Shown piece after piece: positions 34,362 through 43,462 of a stretch of 64,000 nucleotides of DNA. Under the pieces are notes generated by a model. The model was not told the DNA's origin. It saw nothing but the letters and a program-made list of their open reading frames with translations, and made no database searches. The first letter of the stretch is position 1. The number at the start of each line of letters is the position of its first letter. Origin of the DNA: Dokdonia sinensis (GTDB lineage: Bacteria; Bacteroidota; Bacteroidia; Flavobacteriales; Flavobacteriaceae); contig NZ_REFV01000003.1 in NCBI RefSeq assembly GCF_003688895.1, positions 124,001 to 188,000 of the forward strand, read 5' to 3'. The translations under genes and the position numbers were made by a program.

Positions 34362-36140
34362 ATGAAAACAATTTTAAAATTAATAGGAATTGTAATCCTT
34401 CTATTGCTCATGGCAGGAGCGATAGTGTTCTTCTTCTTCCCGCAAAAACTAATCGATTTTACGAATAGTGGCTACGCAACTGCTGCCCAGCTGGAACGGA
34501 AGGTTATAGATATAGATGGTTATACGGTACACTTTTATGAAAGCGAAGCACCTAATGAAAAAACTCCACTGGTTCTTTTTCACGGTATGGGAGATGATAA
34601 AAACAGCTTTTTACAAACGGCCGAAAAACTTTCTGAACATTATCACCTTATCCTGCCAGACTTAGCTGGTCACGGTGAAAATGAGCGCAAGCAAGGAATG
34701 GATTACTCCATAGACGGGCAAGCAACATTCCTACACAATCTCGTAAATGAATTAGGTATTGAGAATTTCAATCTTATAGGAAATTCGATGGGTGGACACA
34801 CCGCCGCTGCTTATGCTATAAAATATCCTGATTACGTAAAAAACCTCGTGTTACTCAATGCGGCTGGAGTAAAACTAGATGACCACGTGGTGTATACTGG
34901 CTTTGGTAAGAATATAGAAAGTGAGGAAGAGTTTGACGCCGTGCTCGACCGTGTTTTTTATGAAAAACCTAGTTTACCAGGCCCCATAAAAAGTCTTATG
35001 ATAGAGCAGATAAACAATAGCAAAGACTTTGTAGACCATACACTAGTACCTGCAATAAAAACCGGCAAATACTTTAATCTCAAAGACGAGGTATCAAACA
35101 TTACTGCTCCAACGCTTGTACTATGGGGAAAGCACGACCAAGTTGTAGAAATGAACGTCGCCGAATACTATTCTGATAATATCGCTGTGTCAGAACTTAA
35201 TCTTATAGAAAATGCAGCTCACTCTCCACAACTGGAAGTACCAGATATCGTGGCAGATGCCATACACGATTTTATATCAAAACCTAAAACCGCTATGATT
35301 AAATACACTAAAACCGCCCACGCAGCAAAGGTTCAATACTACCGTTGGTACACCTTTTATGAACGCGATTTTGAAAACGTACAGCGTCTAGAGCATCAAT
35401 TGGAAATCCTAGATGAGGATATCATTATGAAGTCGGCGGCGGGAGAGATGCAAGGACGTGCAAATTATCCAGAACGGCTTAAAGTTTATAAGGGCTGGAA
35501 AAATGCTCACCATGTAAAAAATATAGATGTACAAAAATCAGATGATGGTCGTATAAATCTTGAGGCAGATATCATCTATCAAAACCTAAAGCCAGATGGT
35601 GGCAATGATAGCTACGCTTTACATTATAGCACCTTTTTAAAAGAGAGACCCGACGAGCAACTGCCTATTTTTTCAGAAATCAATATCAAGCCTACAGGAA
35701 CAATTGAAAACCCAACTTTTGAAGATGCATATCCTACAAATAGAATGTTGTCATTAATGCATTTCTGGCTACTTAATATGGAGGAATTAGATGGTAATGT
35801 GGAACCGTTCATTGAAATACTTGAACCAGATTTCGAACTTAATTTCTCCTCGAGTGGAGCCCCAATTACAAGTATAGAAGCATTAGAAAAGTGGCTCAAT
35901 GGCACACCTACTCAGTTAAAACAGAGCAACCACTTTCCAGAGAATTTTGCTGTTCAAGAGTTGGGCAATAATGAATATGAAGTAACAGTAGATTTTGTGT
36001 GGCGTGGCGTAACAAAAGAAAACAAAGGACTCAAGGCTACAACAACTCATAAATGGCTAGTAAAAGACAATCCAAATGATAGATTTGCAAAAATCAAAAA
36101 CGTTAATGCTACTCAGAAAGTGGCACTAGGTCCTCTGTAA
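34362..36140 (+). CDS. Alpha/beta hydrolase fused to NTF2-like domains
   Basis: 592 residues. A membrane anchor at about 5-26, an alpha/beta hydrolase at about 50-310 with Ser142 (GNSMGG), Asp259 (WGKHDQ) and His287 (ENAAHS) as the probable triad, an oxyanion HG at FHGMGDD, then about 280 residues with two NTF2/SnoaL-like stretches (AAKVQYYRWYTFYERDFENV...; NMEELDGNVEPFIEILEPDF...). The second part ends in WRGVTKENKGLKATTTHKWL. This combination is unusual; I do not know its substrate. It is followed by its own terminator. Confidence 0.8.
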   Translation: MKTILKLIGIVILLLLMAGAIVFFFFPQKLIDFTNSGYATAAQLERKVIDIDGYTVHFYESEAPNEKTPLVLFHGMGDDKNSFLQTAEKLSEHYHLILPDLAGHGENERKQGMDYSIDGQATFLHNLVNELGIENFNLIGNSMGGHTAAAYAIKYPDYVKNLVLLNAAGVKLDDHVVYTGFGKNIESEEEFDAVLDRVFYEKPSLPGPIKSLMIEQINNSKDFVDHTLVPAIKTGKYFNLKDEVSNITAPTLVLWGKHDQVVEMNVAEYYSDNIAVSELNLIENAAHSPQLEVPDIVADAIHDFISKPKTAMIKYTKTAHAAKVQYYRWYTFYERDFENVQRLEHQLEILDEDIIMKSAAGEMQGRANYPERLKVYKGWKNAHHVKNIDVQKSDDGRINLEADIIYQNLKPDGGNDSYALHYSTFLKERPDEQLPIFSEINIKPTGTIENPTFEDAYPTNRMLSLMHFWLLNMEELDGNVEPFIEILEPDFELNFSSSGAPITSIEALEKWLNGTPTQLKQSNHFPENFAVQELGNNEYEVTVDFVWRGVTKENKGLKATTTHKWLVKDNPNDRFAKIKNVNATQKVALGPL

Positions 36141-36161
36141 AATTCGTACGATAATTACAAG

Positions 36162-36200
36162 AATCGCTGTGTGAAGTATATCATGCAGCGATTTTTATTT
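36162..36200 (+). terminator. Rho-independent terminator of the alpha/beta hydrolase gene
   Basis: Stem AATCGCTG / CAGCGATT around a 16-base loop, followed by a T-rich tail TTTATTTTAT. Confidence 0.75.
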
Positions 36201-36228
36201 TATCTAAAATAGAATCTCAGTTTTGTAA

Positions 36229-36243
36229 GCTTTCGCGAAAGCG
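36229..36243. repeat. Palindrome copy
   Basis: GCTTTCGCGAAAGCG, one base short of the full 16, between the terminator and the next start. Confidence 0.9.
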
Positions 36244-36277
36244 TACGTCTATTCTTTCTAAAATCAAAACAACCAAA

Positions 36278-37135
36278 ATGATTACAAAAAAACATCTATT
36301 ACTAGTAGCCTTAGGATCAATAGTACTACTCGGATCCTGTGGAGAAACCACAAAGAAAGACACACCCGAAAGAACTGTAGTCGCAACAGGACAAACAGCT
36401 CCAGAATACAACAGCCAAGACCCAAAATCAATGCTAAATGCTGTTGCGTATGCACAGGGCGGGTGGAACGATTTATATGACAAAAAGGACGTACAATACA
36501 CCTACAGTTATAAAATGGGCGACGGTAAAGAAGACATTTCAACCGAACGTTATATCTTTCATTCTGAAGCTTCTTACGGAAAATATTCTAAAAACGAAGT
36601 AAACGCAATGCCAGGTACCGAAGGTGAGGTAGTGCAATATTACGATGGTAAGAAAGCCGTAGCTATGGTGGATGGCAATGTAATAGAGGATCCCGCAGCA
36701 ACTGGCGGTGCAGACTTTTTAAGACGAGCAAATCACTTTTGGTTTGTGATGCCGTATAAACTAAGTGACAAGGGAAACATCTTTAAATCTCTAGGTCAAG
36801 AGGGATACAATGGGGTTATGTATGACAAAGTAGAGGTAACGTATGACCCAGCTGTTACAGGGAAAGCGCAGAATGACACCTATATTTTATATATCAATCC
36901 AGACACAAAACTGATAGACCGTTTCTTTTTTTCGCTACCAGCGATGGGTATGAATGTACCTGCAATTGCGGCAAACTATTCTTACGAGGATATAGATGGG
37001 CAAATGATTGCTACAAAACGCGCTTACTTTATGCCTAACGCAACTGGAGGATATGACGAGGTACCTAGCATCGAGCAAACGCTGACTAATATAAAATTTA
37101 ATAATGGGTTTACGCCAGAGAACATCACTAAATAA
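36278..37135 (+). CDS. DUF6503-like lipoprotein
   Basis: 285 residues. Lipobox LGSC (Cys21). The body WNDLYDKKDVQYTYSYKMGDG...YIFHSEASYGKY...DTYILYINPDTKLIDRFFFSLP suggests a lipid-carrier-like fold seen in DUF6503 proteins. Function unknown. Followed by a strong shared terminator. Confidence 0.7.
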   Translation: MITKKHLLLVALGSIVLLGSCGETTKKDTPERTVVATGQTAPEYNSQDPKSMLNAVAYAQGGWNDLYDKKDVQYTYSYKMGDGKEDISTERYIFHSEASYGKYSKNEVNAMPGTEGEVVQYYDGKKAVAMVDGNVIEDPAATGGADFLRRANHFWFVMPYKLSDKGNIFKSLGQEGYNGVMYDKVEVTYDPAVTGKAQNDTYILYINPDTKLIDRFFFSLPAMGMNVPAIAANYSYEDIDGQMIATKRAYFMPNATGGYDEVPSIEQTLTNIKFNNGFTPENITK

Positions 37136-37153
37136 CCCCTCCACGTACAAGTA

Positions 37154-37183
37154 AAAAAGGAAGCTGAAATAGCTTCCTTTTTT
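37154..37183 (+). terminator. Bidirectional terminator between lipoprotein and paaY
   Basis: AAAAAAGGAAGCT, loop GAAAT, AGCTTCCTTTTTT. The A run before and T run after let it work for both the plus gene and the minus-strand paa operon. Confidence 0.88.
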
Positions 37184-37187
37184 CGTT

Positions 37188-37790
37188 TTATAACTTAAAG
37201 TTTTTCATCTCCTGCAACGTCCTATAAAAATCTTCTTGTTTTGGTCTGTCCTTAGGAATATGGCGCAGTGGTTCAACTGCCTTCAACGTATCAAAACAAT
37301 CTGTAGGGAGTTGCTGGTACAGTCTTGTACCTGCCGTTTTCCAATCAATCATTTCATCAGAGACCTTTTTTATGGCTTTGGCTGGATTTCCCACGATAAG
37401 CTGTCGTGCTTCAAAGATGCTTTCGGCTTTTACAAATGCCATTGCACCTACAATACACTCATCCCCAATCACGGCATCATCCATTATCACGCTATTCATT
37501 CCAATCAGGCAATTGCGTCCAAGGTTTGCTCCGTGTATCACAGCTCCGTGACCGATGTGTGCGCTTTCGCGAAAGCGGATACTCCTCCCTGGAAACATAT
37601 GCACAGTACAATTCTCCTGAACATTTACCCCGTCTTCCAAAATAATCTCGCCCCAATCCCCACGTATGGCCGCACCGGGGCCGATGTAACAGTTTTTTCC
37701 AATAATCACGTTGCCTGTAACGGCTGCGAGTGGATGCACAAAACTGGATTCGTGTACTACGGGAATATGTCCTTTAAATGAATAAATCAT
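37188..37790 (-). CDS. paaY: PaaY-like hexapeptide thioesterase/gamma-carbonic anhydrase-family protein
   Basis: About 200 residues from the ATG at 37790 (MIYSFKGH, matching PaaY N-termini; an ATG at 37799 is also possible). Left-handed beta-helix hexapeptides are clear: VHPLAAVTGNVIIGKNCYIGP, AHIGHGAVIHGANLG, IGMNSVIMDDAVIG. The palindrome copy at 37562-37577 encodes RFRES in the loop before AHIGHG, where other family members have a few unrelated residues. PaaY hydrolyses dead-end CoA products of phenylacetate degradation. It is the last gene of the operon, followed by a terminator. Confidence 0.85.
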   Translation of the reverse strand: MIYSFKGHIPVVHESSFVHPLAAVTGNVIIGKNCYIGPGAAIRGDWGEIILEDGVNVQENCTVHMFPGRSIRFRESAHIGHGAVIHGANLGRNCLIGMNSVIMDDAVIGDECIVGAMAFVKAESIFEARQLIVGNPAKAIKKVSDEMIDWKTAGTRLYQQLPTDCFDTLKAVEPLRHIPKDRPKQEDFYRTLQEMKNFKL

Positions 37791-37864
37791 AAATGGCACA
37801 ATTTATATTCTTAACGTTTATTTTATCCGTGTTCTATGAATGAGAGGGCTAGGATAAGGAAGTT

Positions 37865-38617
37865 CTATTTAAAACGTTTTAATGTCTCCTTAGTAAATTC
37901 ACTTAAAACCAATTTACCAGAAATTACGGCCCTTTCGGCAAGTAATTCATCCCAGTTCTCAGTTCCTGTCCACATAATTTTTTTCATCTCCCGCATTGCT
38001 TCGGGATTGTAGGTGCAAAGATTTTCGGCAAAGGCTTGTACTGCTTCATCTAATTCTTCTGTGCTTTCGTATACCTGCGCATACAGTCCTTTTGCTCGTG
38101 CCCACTCGGCATCATAAAAGGTGTTTGCATCAATGGCGATTTGAGACATTCCTGTTAATCCTAGTTTTCGCTCCACCGCAGGCCCCACTACAAAAGGACC
38201 AATCCCTATGTTGAGCTCGCTCAGTTTGATACTTGCAAACTTGCTAGCCATACAGTAATCTGTTGCGCTGGCAACGCCTACGCCTCCACCCACGGTCTTA
38301 CCCTGCACGCGACCTATGATAAATTTAGGACACTTGCGCATTGCGTTAATCACGTTTGCAAATCCAGAGAAGAAAACCCTACCAGTTTCTGCATCATTAA
38401 TGCTAATGAGTTCCTTAAAACTGGCTCCAGCACAAAAAGTGCGGTCTCCACCTGATTTGAGGATTATGACTTTGACGTCCTTATTCTCACCTGCCTCGGT
38501 AATGGTATTGGCAAGTTTTGCTAAAATATCCCCAGGCAAACTATTGTGCGCCGGGTGAAAGAATTCTATAGTAGATATTCCGTTTGCTATGTGTTGTTTT
38601 ACGTGTGGTGGTGTCAT
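37865..38617 (-). CDS. paaF: Enoyl-CoA hydratase, PaaF-like
   Basis: 250 residues of the crotonase family. The oxyanion segment RTFCAGASFKEL and the second segment GGGVGVASATDYCMAS are present; IGPFVVGPAVERK follows. In the E. coli pathway PaaF hydrates 2,3-dehydroadipyl-CoA. Crotonase subgroups are hard to tell by eye, so PaaF rather than another hydratase rests on the operon position after paaZ. The cluster has a second crotonase (paaG). Confidence 0.75.
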   Translation of the reverse strand: MTPPHVKQHIANGISTIEFFHPAHNSLPGDILAKLANTITEAGENKDVKVIILKSGGDRTFCAGASFKELISINDAETGRVFFSGFANVINAMRKCPKFIIGRVQGKTVGGGVGVASATDYCMASKFASIKLSELNIGIGPFVVGPAVERKLGLTGMSQIAIDANTFYDAEWARAKGLYAQVYESTEELDEAVQAFAENLCTYNPEAMREMKKIMWTGTENWDELLAERAVISGKLVLSEFTKETLKRFK

Positions 38618-38704
38618 ATTTATCTCCCGCGCAGGCGGTATTTAATTTACTAAGTCAATGCGCACTTGTTGCGCATTCACTCAAATAAAGTCCCTAAAGT
38701 TAAT

Positions 38705-39034
38705 TTATAAGTCTTTAAAACGCTCTTTATTGGTTATATAATTGGTGAAATCCCAATCTGCAGCAAGGTCTACCCAATATGGGTTCATAAGCTCGATAAG
38801 ATTGATTTTCCATTCTCGTTTCCACTTTTTAATCGTTTTCTCACGGCGTATAGCATCCATTGGACTGCTGTGAACTTCAAACCACACTAATTGCTTGATA
38901 TTGTATCTTCCAGTATGTGTTTCGTAAGTTGCATTTTTATGATCAAAAGTACGCTGCTTTATATTATTTGTCACACCAACATAGAACAACCTATTCTCAA
39001 TATGAGCCATTATATAAGTGTACATTGTTTTCAT
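38705..39034 (-). CDS. GIY-YIG nuclease-domain protein, intact
   Basis: 109 residues. MYTYIMAHIENRLFYVGVTNN carries the YIM...YVG pattern of the single-domain GIY-YIG family, followed by RTFDHKNATYETHTGRY and RREKTIKKWKREWKINLIE, then WVDLA. An insertion in the paa operon between paaZ and paaF; such genes often travel alone. It is intact, unlike the related gene at 26105-26395. Confidence 0.85.
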   Translation of the reverse strand: MKTMYTYIMAHIENRLFYVGVTNNIKQRTFDHKNATYETHTGRYNIKQLVWFEVHSSPMDAIRREKTIKKWKREWKINLIELMNPYWVDLAADWDFTNYITNKERFKDL

Positions 39035-39132
39035 AGACTAAACCCTTTAATATGGATTGTGCAATGATTGTTTGATTTTACAGTCCAAGTCGGGGGAAGC
39101 GGTCGCGCAACGAGTGCGCGACGACTTATATA

Positions 39133-41667
39133 TCAAATCAGGTTAAACTGCTCAAAATGATGATTCAAATGCTTTCTAAAAAGTAGGTTCCATTCATATT
39201 TATCTAAATACCCAAAAGTTGGATTCTTTGTAGTTGCCTTGGGGTTCTTTTTAAAGTAATCTTCGGCGATGGACTTTGCTTCCCAAAATTTGAGTTTGGC
39301 CGTTTCTAAACTGTCGTGACGTAAATCCTCTACAGCTCCTTTTCTGAGTAGTGGCATTTGGAAATTTTTCGGCATTCTTTCATAATTCCAAAGCGTTGCA
39401 GCTACTTTCTCAAGATGCTTTTCAGGAGTATCGATTTCAAAGTCCTGAAACTGCCCAGCAGCTACGCGATAACTTCCTTCGAGATGTTCCACCATATGCT
39501 GCGGTGTCATTATTCCCCAGTTTGCTTTTGAATCTTCAGCTAATTTTGCGAAAGCAGACCGAATCGCATCATCCGTCATCTCGACAAACGTGGTTTGCTT
39601 TTTCTCGACCATTGTGAGAATAGTTGCTACCGCAACCAGAGCAGTTGCCTCTTCATCCGTTTTACCGTTTTCATAATCTACAGGCTCAGCGTCAAAAACT
39701 TCTACATACCACTTCACAATGCCACTAGGGTGCTCTCTACCGCTCACATCACGCTCTCTTTTTTCCTTACAGGTTAAGCGTACATAAATGGTGTCATTGT
39801 GATACAGAGGACGCAGGAAACGAATATCTTCAAGCCCATAATTTGCACTTACAGGTCCTTTGTTAGGATACACAAACAGCCCTGCCGCCGCCGAAATAAT
39901 GAAATATCCGTGTGCCGTACGTTTCTTAAAAATACTGCCGTCCAGACTTGTAATATCTGTGTGCGCATAAAAATGATCCCACGTAAGGTTTGCAAAATTC
40001 TGGATATCAGTATCTGTAAGGGTGCGTTTGTGGGTTTTTAAGCTCATTCCCGGTTTGATATCCTCATAGTGGTAGGCAAACGGATGCTTTTCGGCTTCTG
40101 TGTAGGCGCCATTGGGTTGGTAAATCCCCGTAATAGTCGAAAGTGACGTAGGACTTCCCTGTACTGCACAACGCTGCATAAAATGTTTGATACCTCGCAG
40201 TCCGCCCATTTCTTCTCCCCCGCCTGCACGTCCAGGACCGCCGTGAACTAATAATGGTAATGGTGAACCGTGGCCGGTACTTTCTGGTGCACTTTCTCTG
40301 TTTAATGTTAAAATTCTTCCGTGATGGGACGCGGCTTCAATGGTGTACGCTTTCGCGAAAGCGTCATCTGCCGTAACCACACTACTCACTAGCGATCCTT
40401 TACCCATTTGAGCCAACTCAATCGCCTCGTCTATATTTTTATACGGCATCAGGGTACTCACAGGACCAAAGGCTTCCACCTCGTGCACTTGCGTATTTTT
40501 AAATGGATGATCCTCCCTGAGTAAAATAGGACTCATAAAAGCCCCTTTCCCTGCAGCATCTCCCATCGCTTCCACACTATCCAGCGTACCGTAAACGATT
40601 TGAGCGGTGGCGGTGAGTTTCTCTATTTGGCTTTTTAGAGTAACGCGCTGGTTATTATTAATAAGCGCGCCCATTCTTACTTCTCTCAGTTTTGGGTCGC
40701 CTATGACGGTACGTTCTAATTGCTTTCCAAGTGCAATTTGTACATCTTCCATTAAATTCTCTGGAACAATTGCACGACGTATCGCCGTACATTTCTGACC
40801 GCATTTTACGGTCATTTCTTTGCGTACTTCCTTGATAAATAAATCAAATTCTGGCGTTCCTGGGACTGCATCAGGTCCAAGCACAGAAGCATTTAAGCTA
40901 TCTGATTCCATTGTAAACGGAACGCTCTCTTCTATTAATCTGGGGTGAATACGGAGTTTCTGACCTGTGTGCGCACTTCCCGTAAATGTAACGACATCTT
41001 GACTTTGGGTGGTGTCTAAAATGCTAGTCGTAAGTCCTGATAACAATTGTAATGCTCCCTCTGGAAGAATACCACTATTAATAATCTCTCTAACGACAAC
41101 TTCTGTAAGAAATGCGGTTTGTGGTGCAGGCAAAACAACCGCAGGCATACCCGCCATCCAGTTTACAGCACACTTTTCTAACATTCCCCAAACCGGGAAA
41201 TTAAAAGCATTAATGTGGACAGCCACTCCCTTTTTGGGTACTAGAATATGATGCGCCATAAAACGACCGCCTCGAGATAAATCTATGGGATCACCCTCAA
41301 CTGCATAACTTTGGTCTGGGAACAACTTACGCAAACTCGCATTTGCAAACAGATTACCAAAACCTCCTTCTATATCTATCCAGCTATCAACTCTCGTTGC
41401 ACCTGTTTTATAACTGACCTCATAAAACTGCTCCTTGCGTTTGTTGAGATAAAGCGCAAGCTTCTTAATCATATTTCCACGTTGCTGGAAAGTCATATCT
41501 CGCAACACCTTCCCGTTGTCGCGACCGTATTGCAAAGCTCCGGCGACATCCAGCCCTTCGGTGCTTGTAAGACCGATGATTTCGCCATTAATGGCGTCAT
41601 ACATATTGCGGGTATTCTTATCGTCACCAGCAATCCAGTTGCCGTTTATATAGGATTCTAGAATCAT
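39133..41667 (-). CDS. paaZ: PaaZ oxepin-CoA hydrolase/aldehyde dehydrogenase with an extra C-terminal DUF1569-like domain
   Basis: 844 residues from the ATG at 41667 (MILESYINGNW, matching PaaZ starts); E. coli PaaZ has 681. Order: ALDH about 1-510 (VTFTGSAHTG, KCGQKCTAIRR holding the catalytic Cys), MaoC hot-dog hydratase about 530-670 (DHFYAHTDITSLDG; KKRTAHGYFIISAAAG), then about 150 residues with HMVEHLEGSYRVA and FRKHLNHHFEQF, which match the DUF1569/DinB-like superfamily with paired histidines. The palindrome copy at 40348-40363 encodes AFAKAY in the ALDH part, and a partial one (SAFAKLA) lies in the extension. The enzyme opens the oxepin ring and oxidises the aldehyde. Confidence 0.9.
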   Translation of the reverse strand: MILESYINGNWIAGDDKNTRNMYDAINGEIIGLTSTEGLDVAGALQYGRDNGKVLRDMTFQQRGNMIKKLALYLNKRKEQFYEVSYKTGATRVDSWIDIEGGFGNLFANASLRKLFPDQSYAVEGDPIDLSRGGRFMAHHILVPKKGVAVHINAFNFPVWGMLEKCAVNWMAGMPAVVLPAPQTAFLTEVVVREIINSGILPEGALQLLSGLTTSILDTTQSQDVVTFTGSAHTGQKLRIHPRLIEESVPFTMESDSLNASVLGPDAVPGTPEFDLFIKEVRKEMTVKCGQKCTAIRRAIVPENLMEDVQIALGKQLERTVIGDPKLREVRMGALINNNQRVTLKSQIEKLTATAQIVYGTLDSVEAMGDAAGKGAFMSPILLREDHPFKNTQVHEVEAFGPVSTLMPYKNIDEAIELAQMGKGSLVSSVVTADDAFAKAYTIEAASHHGRILTLNRESAPESTGHGSPLPLLVHGGPGRAGGGEEMGGLRGIKHFMQRCAVQGSPTSLSTITGIYQPNGAYTEAEKHPFAYHYEDIKPGMSLKTHKRTLTDTDIQNFANLTWDHFYAHTDITSLDGSIFKKRTAHGYFIISAAAGLFVYPNKGPVSANYGLEDIRFLRPLYHNDTIYVRLTCKEKRERDVSGREHPSGIVKWYVEVFDAEPVDYENGKTDEEATALVAVATILTMVEKKQTTFVEMTDDAIRSAFAKLAEDSKANWGIMTPQHMVEHLEGSYRVAAGQFQDFEIDTPEKHLEKVAATLWNYERMPKNFQMPLLRKGAVEDLRHDSLETAKLKFWEAKSIAEDYFKKNPKATTKNPTFGYLDKYEWNLLFRKHLNHHFEQFNLI

Positions 41668-41731
41668 ACTATCGTTGTTTTTGAGATCGAAATCGGAAAG
41701 TAAATCGATCAAAATTTTATTGATTTTATTC

Positions 41732-41746
41732 CGCTTTCGCGAAAGC
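41732..41746. repeat. Palindrome copy between paaZ and paaJ
   Basis: CGCTTTCGCGAAAGC, one base short of the full length; it ends seven bases from the stop of the thiolase gene. Confidence 0.9.
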
Positions 41747-41752
41747 TTATCC

Positions 41753-42964
41753 TTACATATTCACATTCTCAATCACCGCGGCGTACCCTTGCCCCACACC
41801 AATACACATCGTAACCAGTGCATATTTCTTCCCTTGTTCTTTCAACTCCAGCGCCGCCGAATATGCAATACGTGCGCCCGTTACACCTAGTGGATGCCCG
41901 ATAGCAATACTTCCCCCGTTAGGATTGATTCTTGGGTCATCATCTTCAAGTCCCCATTCTCGGATACACGCCAATGCTTGTGATGCAAACGCTTCATTAA
42001 GCTCTATAACATCCATATCCTTCATCGTTAGCCCAGCTTTTTTCAGCGCTTTGTTTGAAGCTTGCACGGGACCTATTCCCATAATTCTAGGCTCTACACC
42101 CACTACTGCAGAAGATACGATTCTCGCTAGAGGTTTTAATCCATATTTTTTGACAGCTTCTTCACTAGCTATAATAGTCGCAACAGCGCCGTCATTTAAC
42201 CCTGAACTATTCCCAGCAGTAACGCTTCCACCTTCTTTTTTGAAGGCCGGGCGGAGTTTTGCTAGAACCTCTTTGGAGCTATTTGGTTTTATAAACTCAT
42301 CATCTTTAAAGATAATTGGGTCTTTCTTACGCTGAGGGATTTCTACCGGAACAATTTCTTTTGCAAGTCTGCCACTAGATTGAGCTTTAGCGGCTTTCAT
42401 CTGGCTACGATAAGCAAATGCATCTTGATCTTCGCGAGAGATATTATACTTTTCGACAAGATTTTCAGCGGTATTACCCATTCCGTCAGTGCCGTATAAT
42501 TCTTGCATTTTCGGATTGATAAAACGCCACCCAAAAGTAGAGTCGTACATCTTACTATCACCGCCAAAAGCGCTACTAGGCTTAGCAATTACATACGGCC
42601 CGCGGGTCATATTCTCCACACCTCCAGAAATAAATACTTCTCCATCGCCCGCTTTTATCGCACGATTTGCGTGAATCATTGCCGAAAGACCAGAACTACA
42701 CAAACGATTCACAGTCTCTCCCGGTACTGTAAATGGTAAACCTGCGAGTAGCAAACTCATACGGGCTACATTACGGTTATCCTCACCAGCCTGATTTGCA
42801 CAACCCATTATAACATCGTCATACGCTTCTTTTGGAATTTCGGGATTACGTTTTACAATTTCTCGTATAACGTGCGCTCCCAGATCGTCCGTACGCACGG
42901 CGCTCAGTGCTCCTTTATAATTTCCTATAGGCGTTCTTATGCCGTCTATGATGTATGCTTCCAT
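41753..42964 (-). CDS. paaJ: Acyl-CoA thiolase, PaaJ/PcaF-like
   Basis: 403 residues. Catalytic Cys in NRLCSSGLSAM, the GHPLGVTGAR histidine segment and the CIGVGQG second cysteine are the thiolase hallmarks; opening GIRTPIGNYKGALSAVRTDDLG matches beta-ketoadipyl-CoA thiolases. It would cleave 3-oxoadipyl-CoA to succinyl-CoA and acetyl-CoA, and also the C8 intermediate. Between paaI and paaZ. Confidence 0.88.
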   Translation of the reverse strand: MEAYIIDGIRTPIGNYKGALSAVRTDDLGAHVIREIVKRNPEIPKEAYDDVIMGCANQAGEDNRNVARMSLLLAGLPFTVPGETVNRLCSSGLSAMIHANRAIKAGDGEVFISGGVENMTRGPYVIAKPSSAFGGDSKMYDSTFGWRFINPKMQELYGTDGMGNTAENLVEKYNISREDQDAFAYRSQMKAAKAQSSGRLAKEIVPVEIPQRKKDPIIFKDDEFIKPNSSKEVLAKLRPAFKKEGGSVTAGNSSGLNDGAVATIIASEEAVKKYGLKPLARIVSSAVVGVEPRIMGIGPVQASNKALKKAGLTMKDMDVIELNEAFASQALACIREWGLEDDDPRINPNGGSIAIGHPLGVTGARIAYSAALELKEQGKKYALVTMCIGVGQGYAAVIENVNM

Positions 42965-43027
42965 AAATTGAAATTAAAATCGAAGCTGAAATCGAAATCC
43001 TGCTTTGATCTATTCTTTATCAGTTAT

Positions 43028-43441
43028 TTATTCTTCCCAATCCTTGCTTGTTCTATATACAACACCTTTAAAAAGTGCTACTAATTCCTCTCCTCGCTTC
43101 ACTTCAACGATATTAAAACCTACTTTAGTTTTTTGAAGGTTTACCGTAGCCTCGGCAGTAATGTAATCTCTTTCTTCTAATGCTTCGATGTGATTTATGC
43201 TCGTCTCGATGGAGACGGCATATTTTCCGTGCGTATTAGCGGTAAAGCCAAAAGCCGTATCTGCTAGCGAGTAACTTATCCCACCGTGAGCTTTCCCCAT
43301 ACTGTTGAGCATTTCATTTCTTATTGTCATACCGACTTTAACATAGCCTAACCGGGCTTCTATTATCTCTATTCCCAACCATTGACTATACAAGTCTTGG
43401 GAGAGCATCTTTTGAGGAATTAGGGATTTGGTATTAGGCAT
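43028..43441 (-). CDS. paaI: PaaI-type hot-dog thioesterase, start uncertain
   Basis: 137 residues from the ATG at 43441; alternatives are 43447 and 43408. The hot-dog fold with MGKAHGGISYSLADTAFGF is typical for PaaI, which removes CoA from early ring intermediates. The first residues after the chosen start (MPNTKSLIPQ) are encoded by the 20-bp inverted repeat at 43419-43438 that flanks the adjacent four-helix-bundle gene. The repeat may therefore have replaced the original start; the next in-frame ATG at 43408 would give a shorter protein. Confidence 0.85.
   Translation of the reverse strand: MPNTKSLIPQKMLSQDLYSQWLGIEIIEARLGYVKVGMTIRNEMLNSMGKAHGGISYSLADTAFGFTANTHGKYAVSIETSINHIEALEERDYITAEATVNLQKTKVGFNIVEVKRGEELVALFKGVVYRTSKDWEE
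43419..43438. repeat. Inverted repeat, left arm, flanking the four-helix-bundle gene
   Basis: ATTAGGGATTTGGTATTAGG, perfectly complementary to 43856-43875. It lies within the probable start of paaI. Confidence 0.9.
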
Positions 43442-43462
43442 TAGCATTGTTTAGGTTGCTTG

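Noticed and set aside
37236-37781. A 181-codon open frame on the plus strand opposite paaY
   Set aside because: It is antisense to a clear hexapeptide protein, has no family features and contains many Cys, His and Phe typical of shadow frames.
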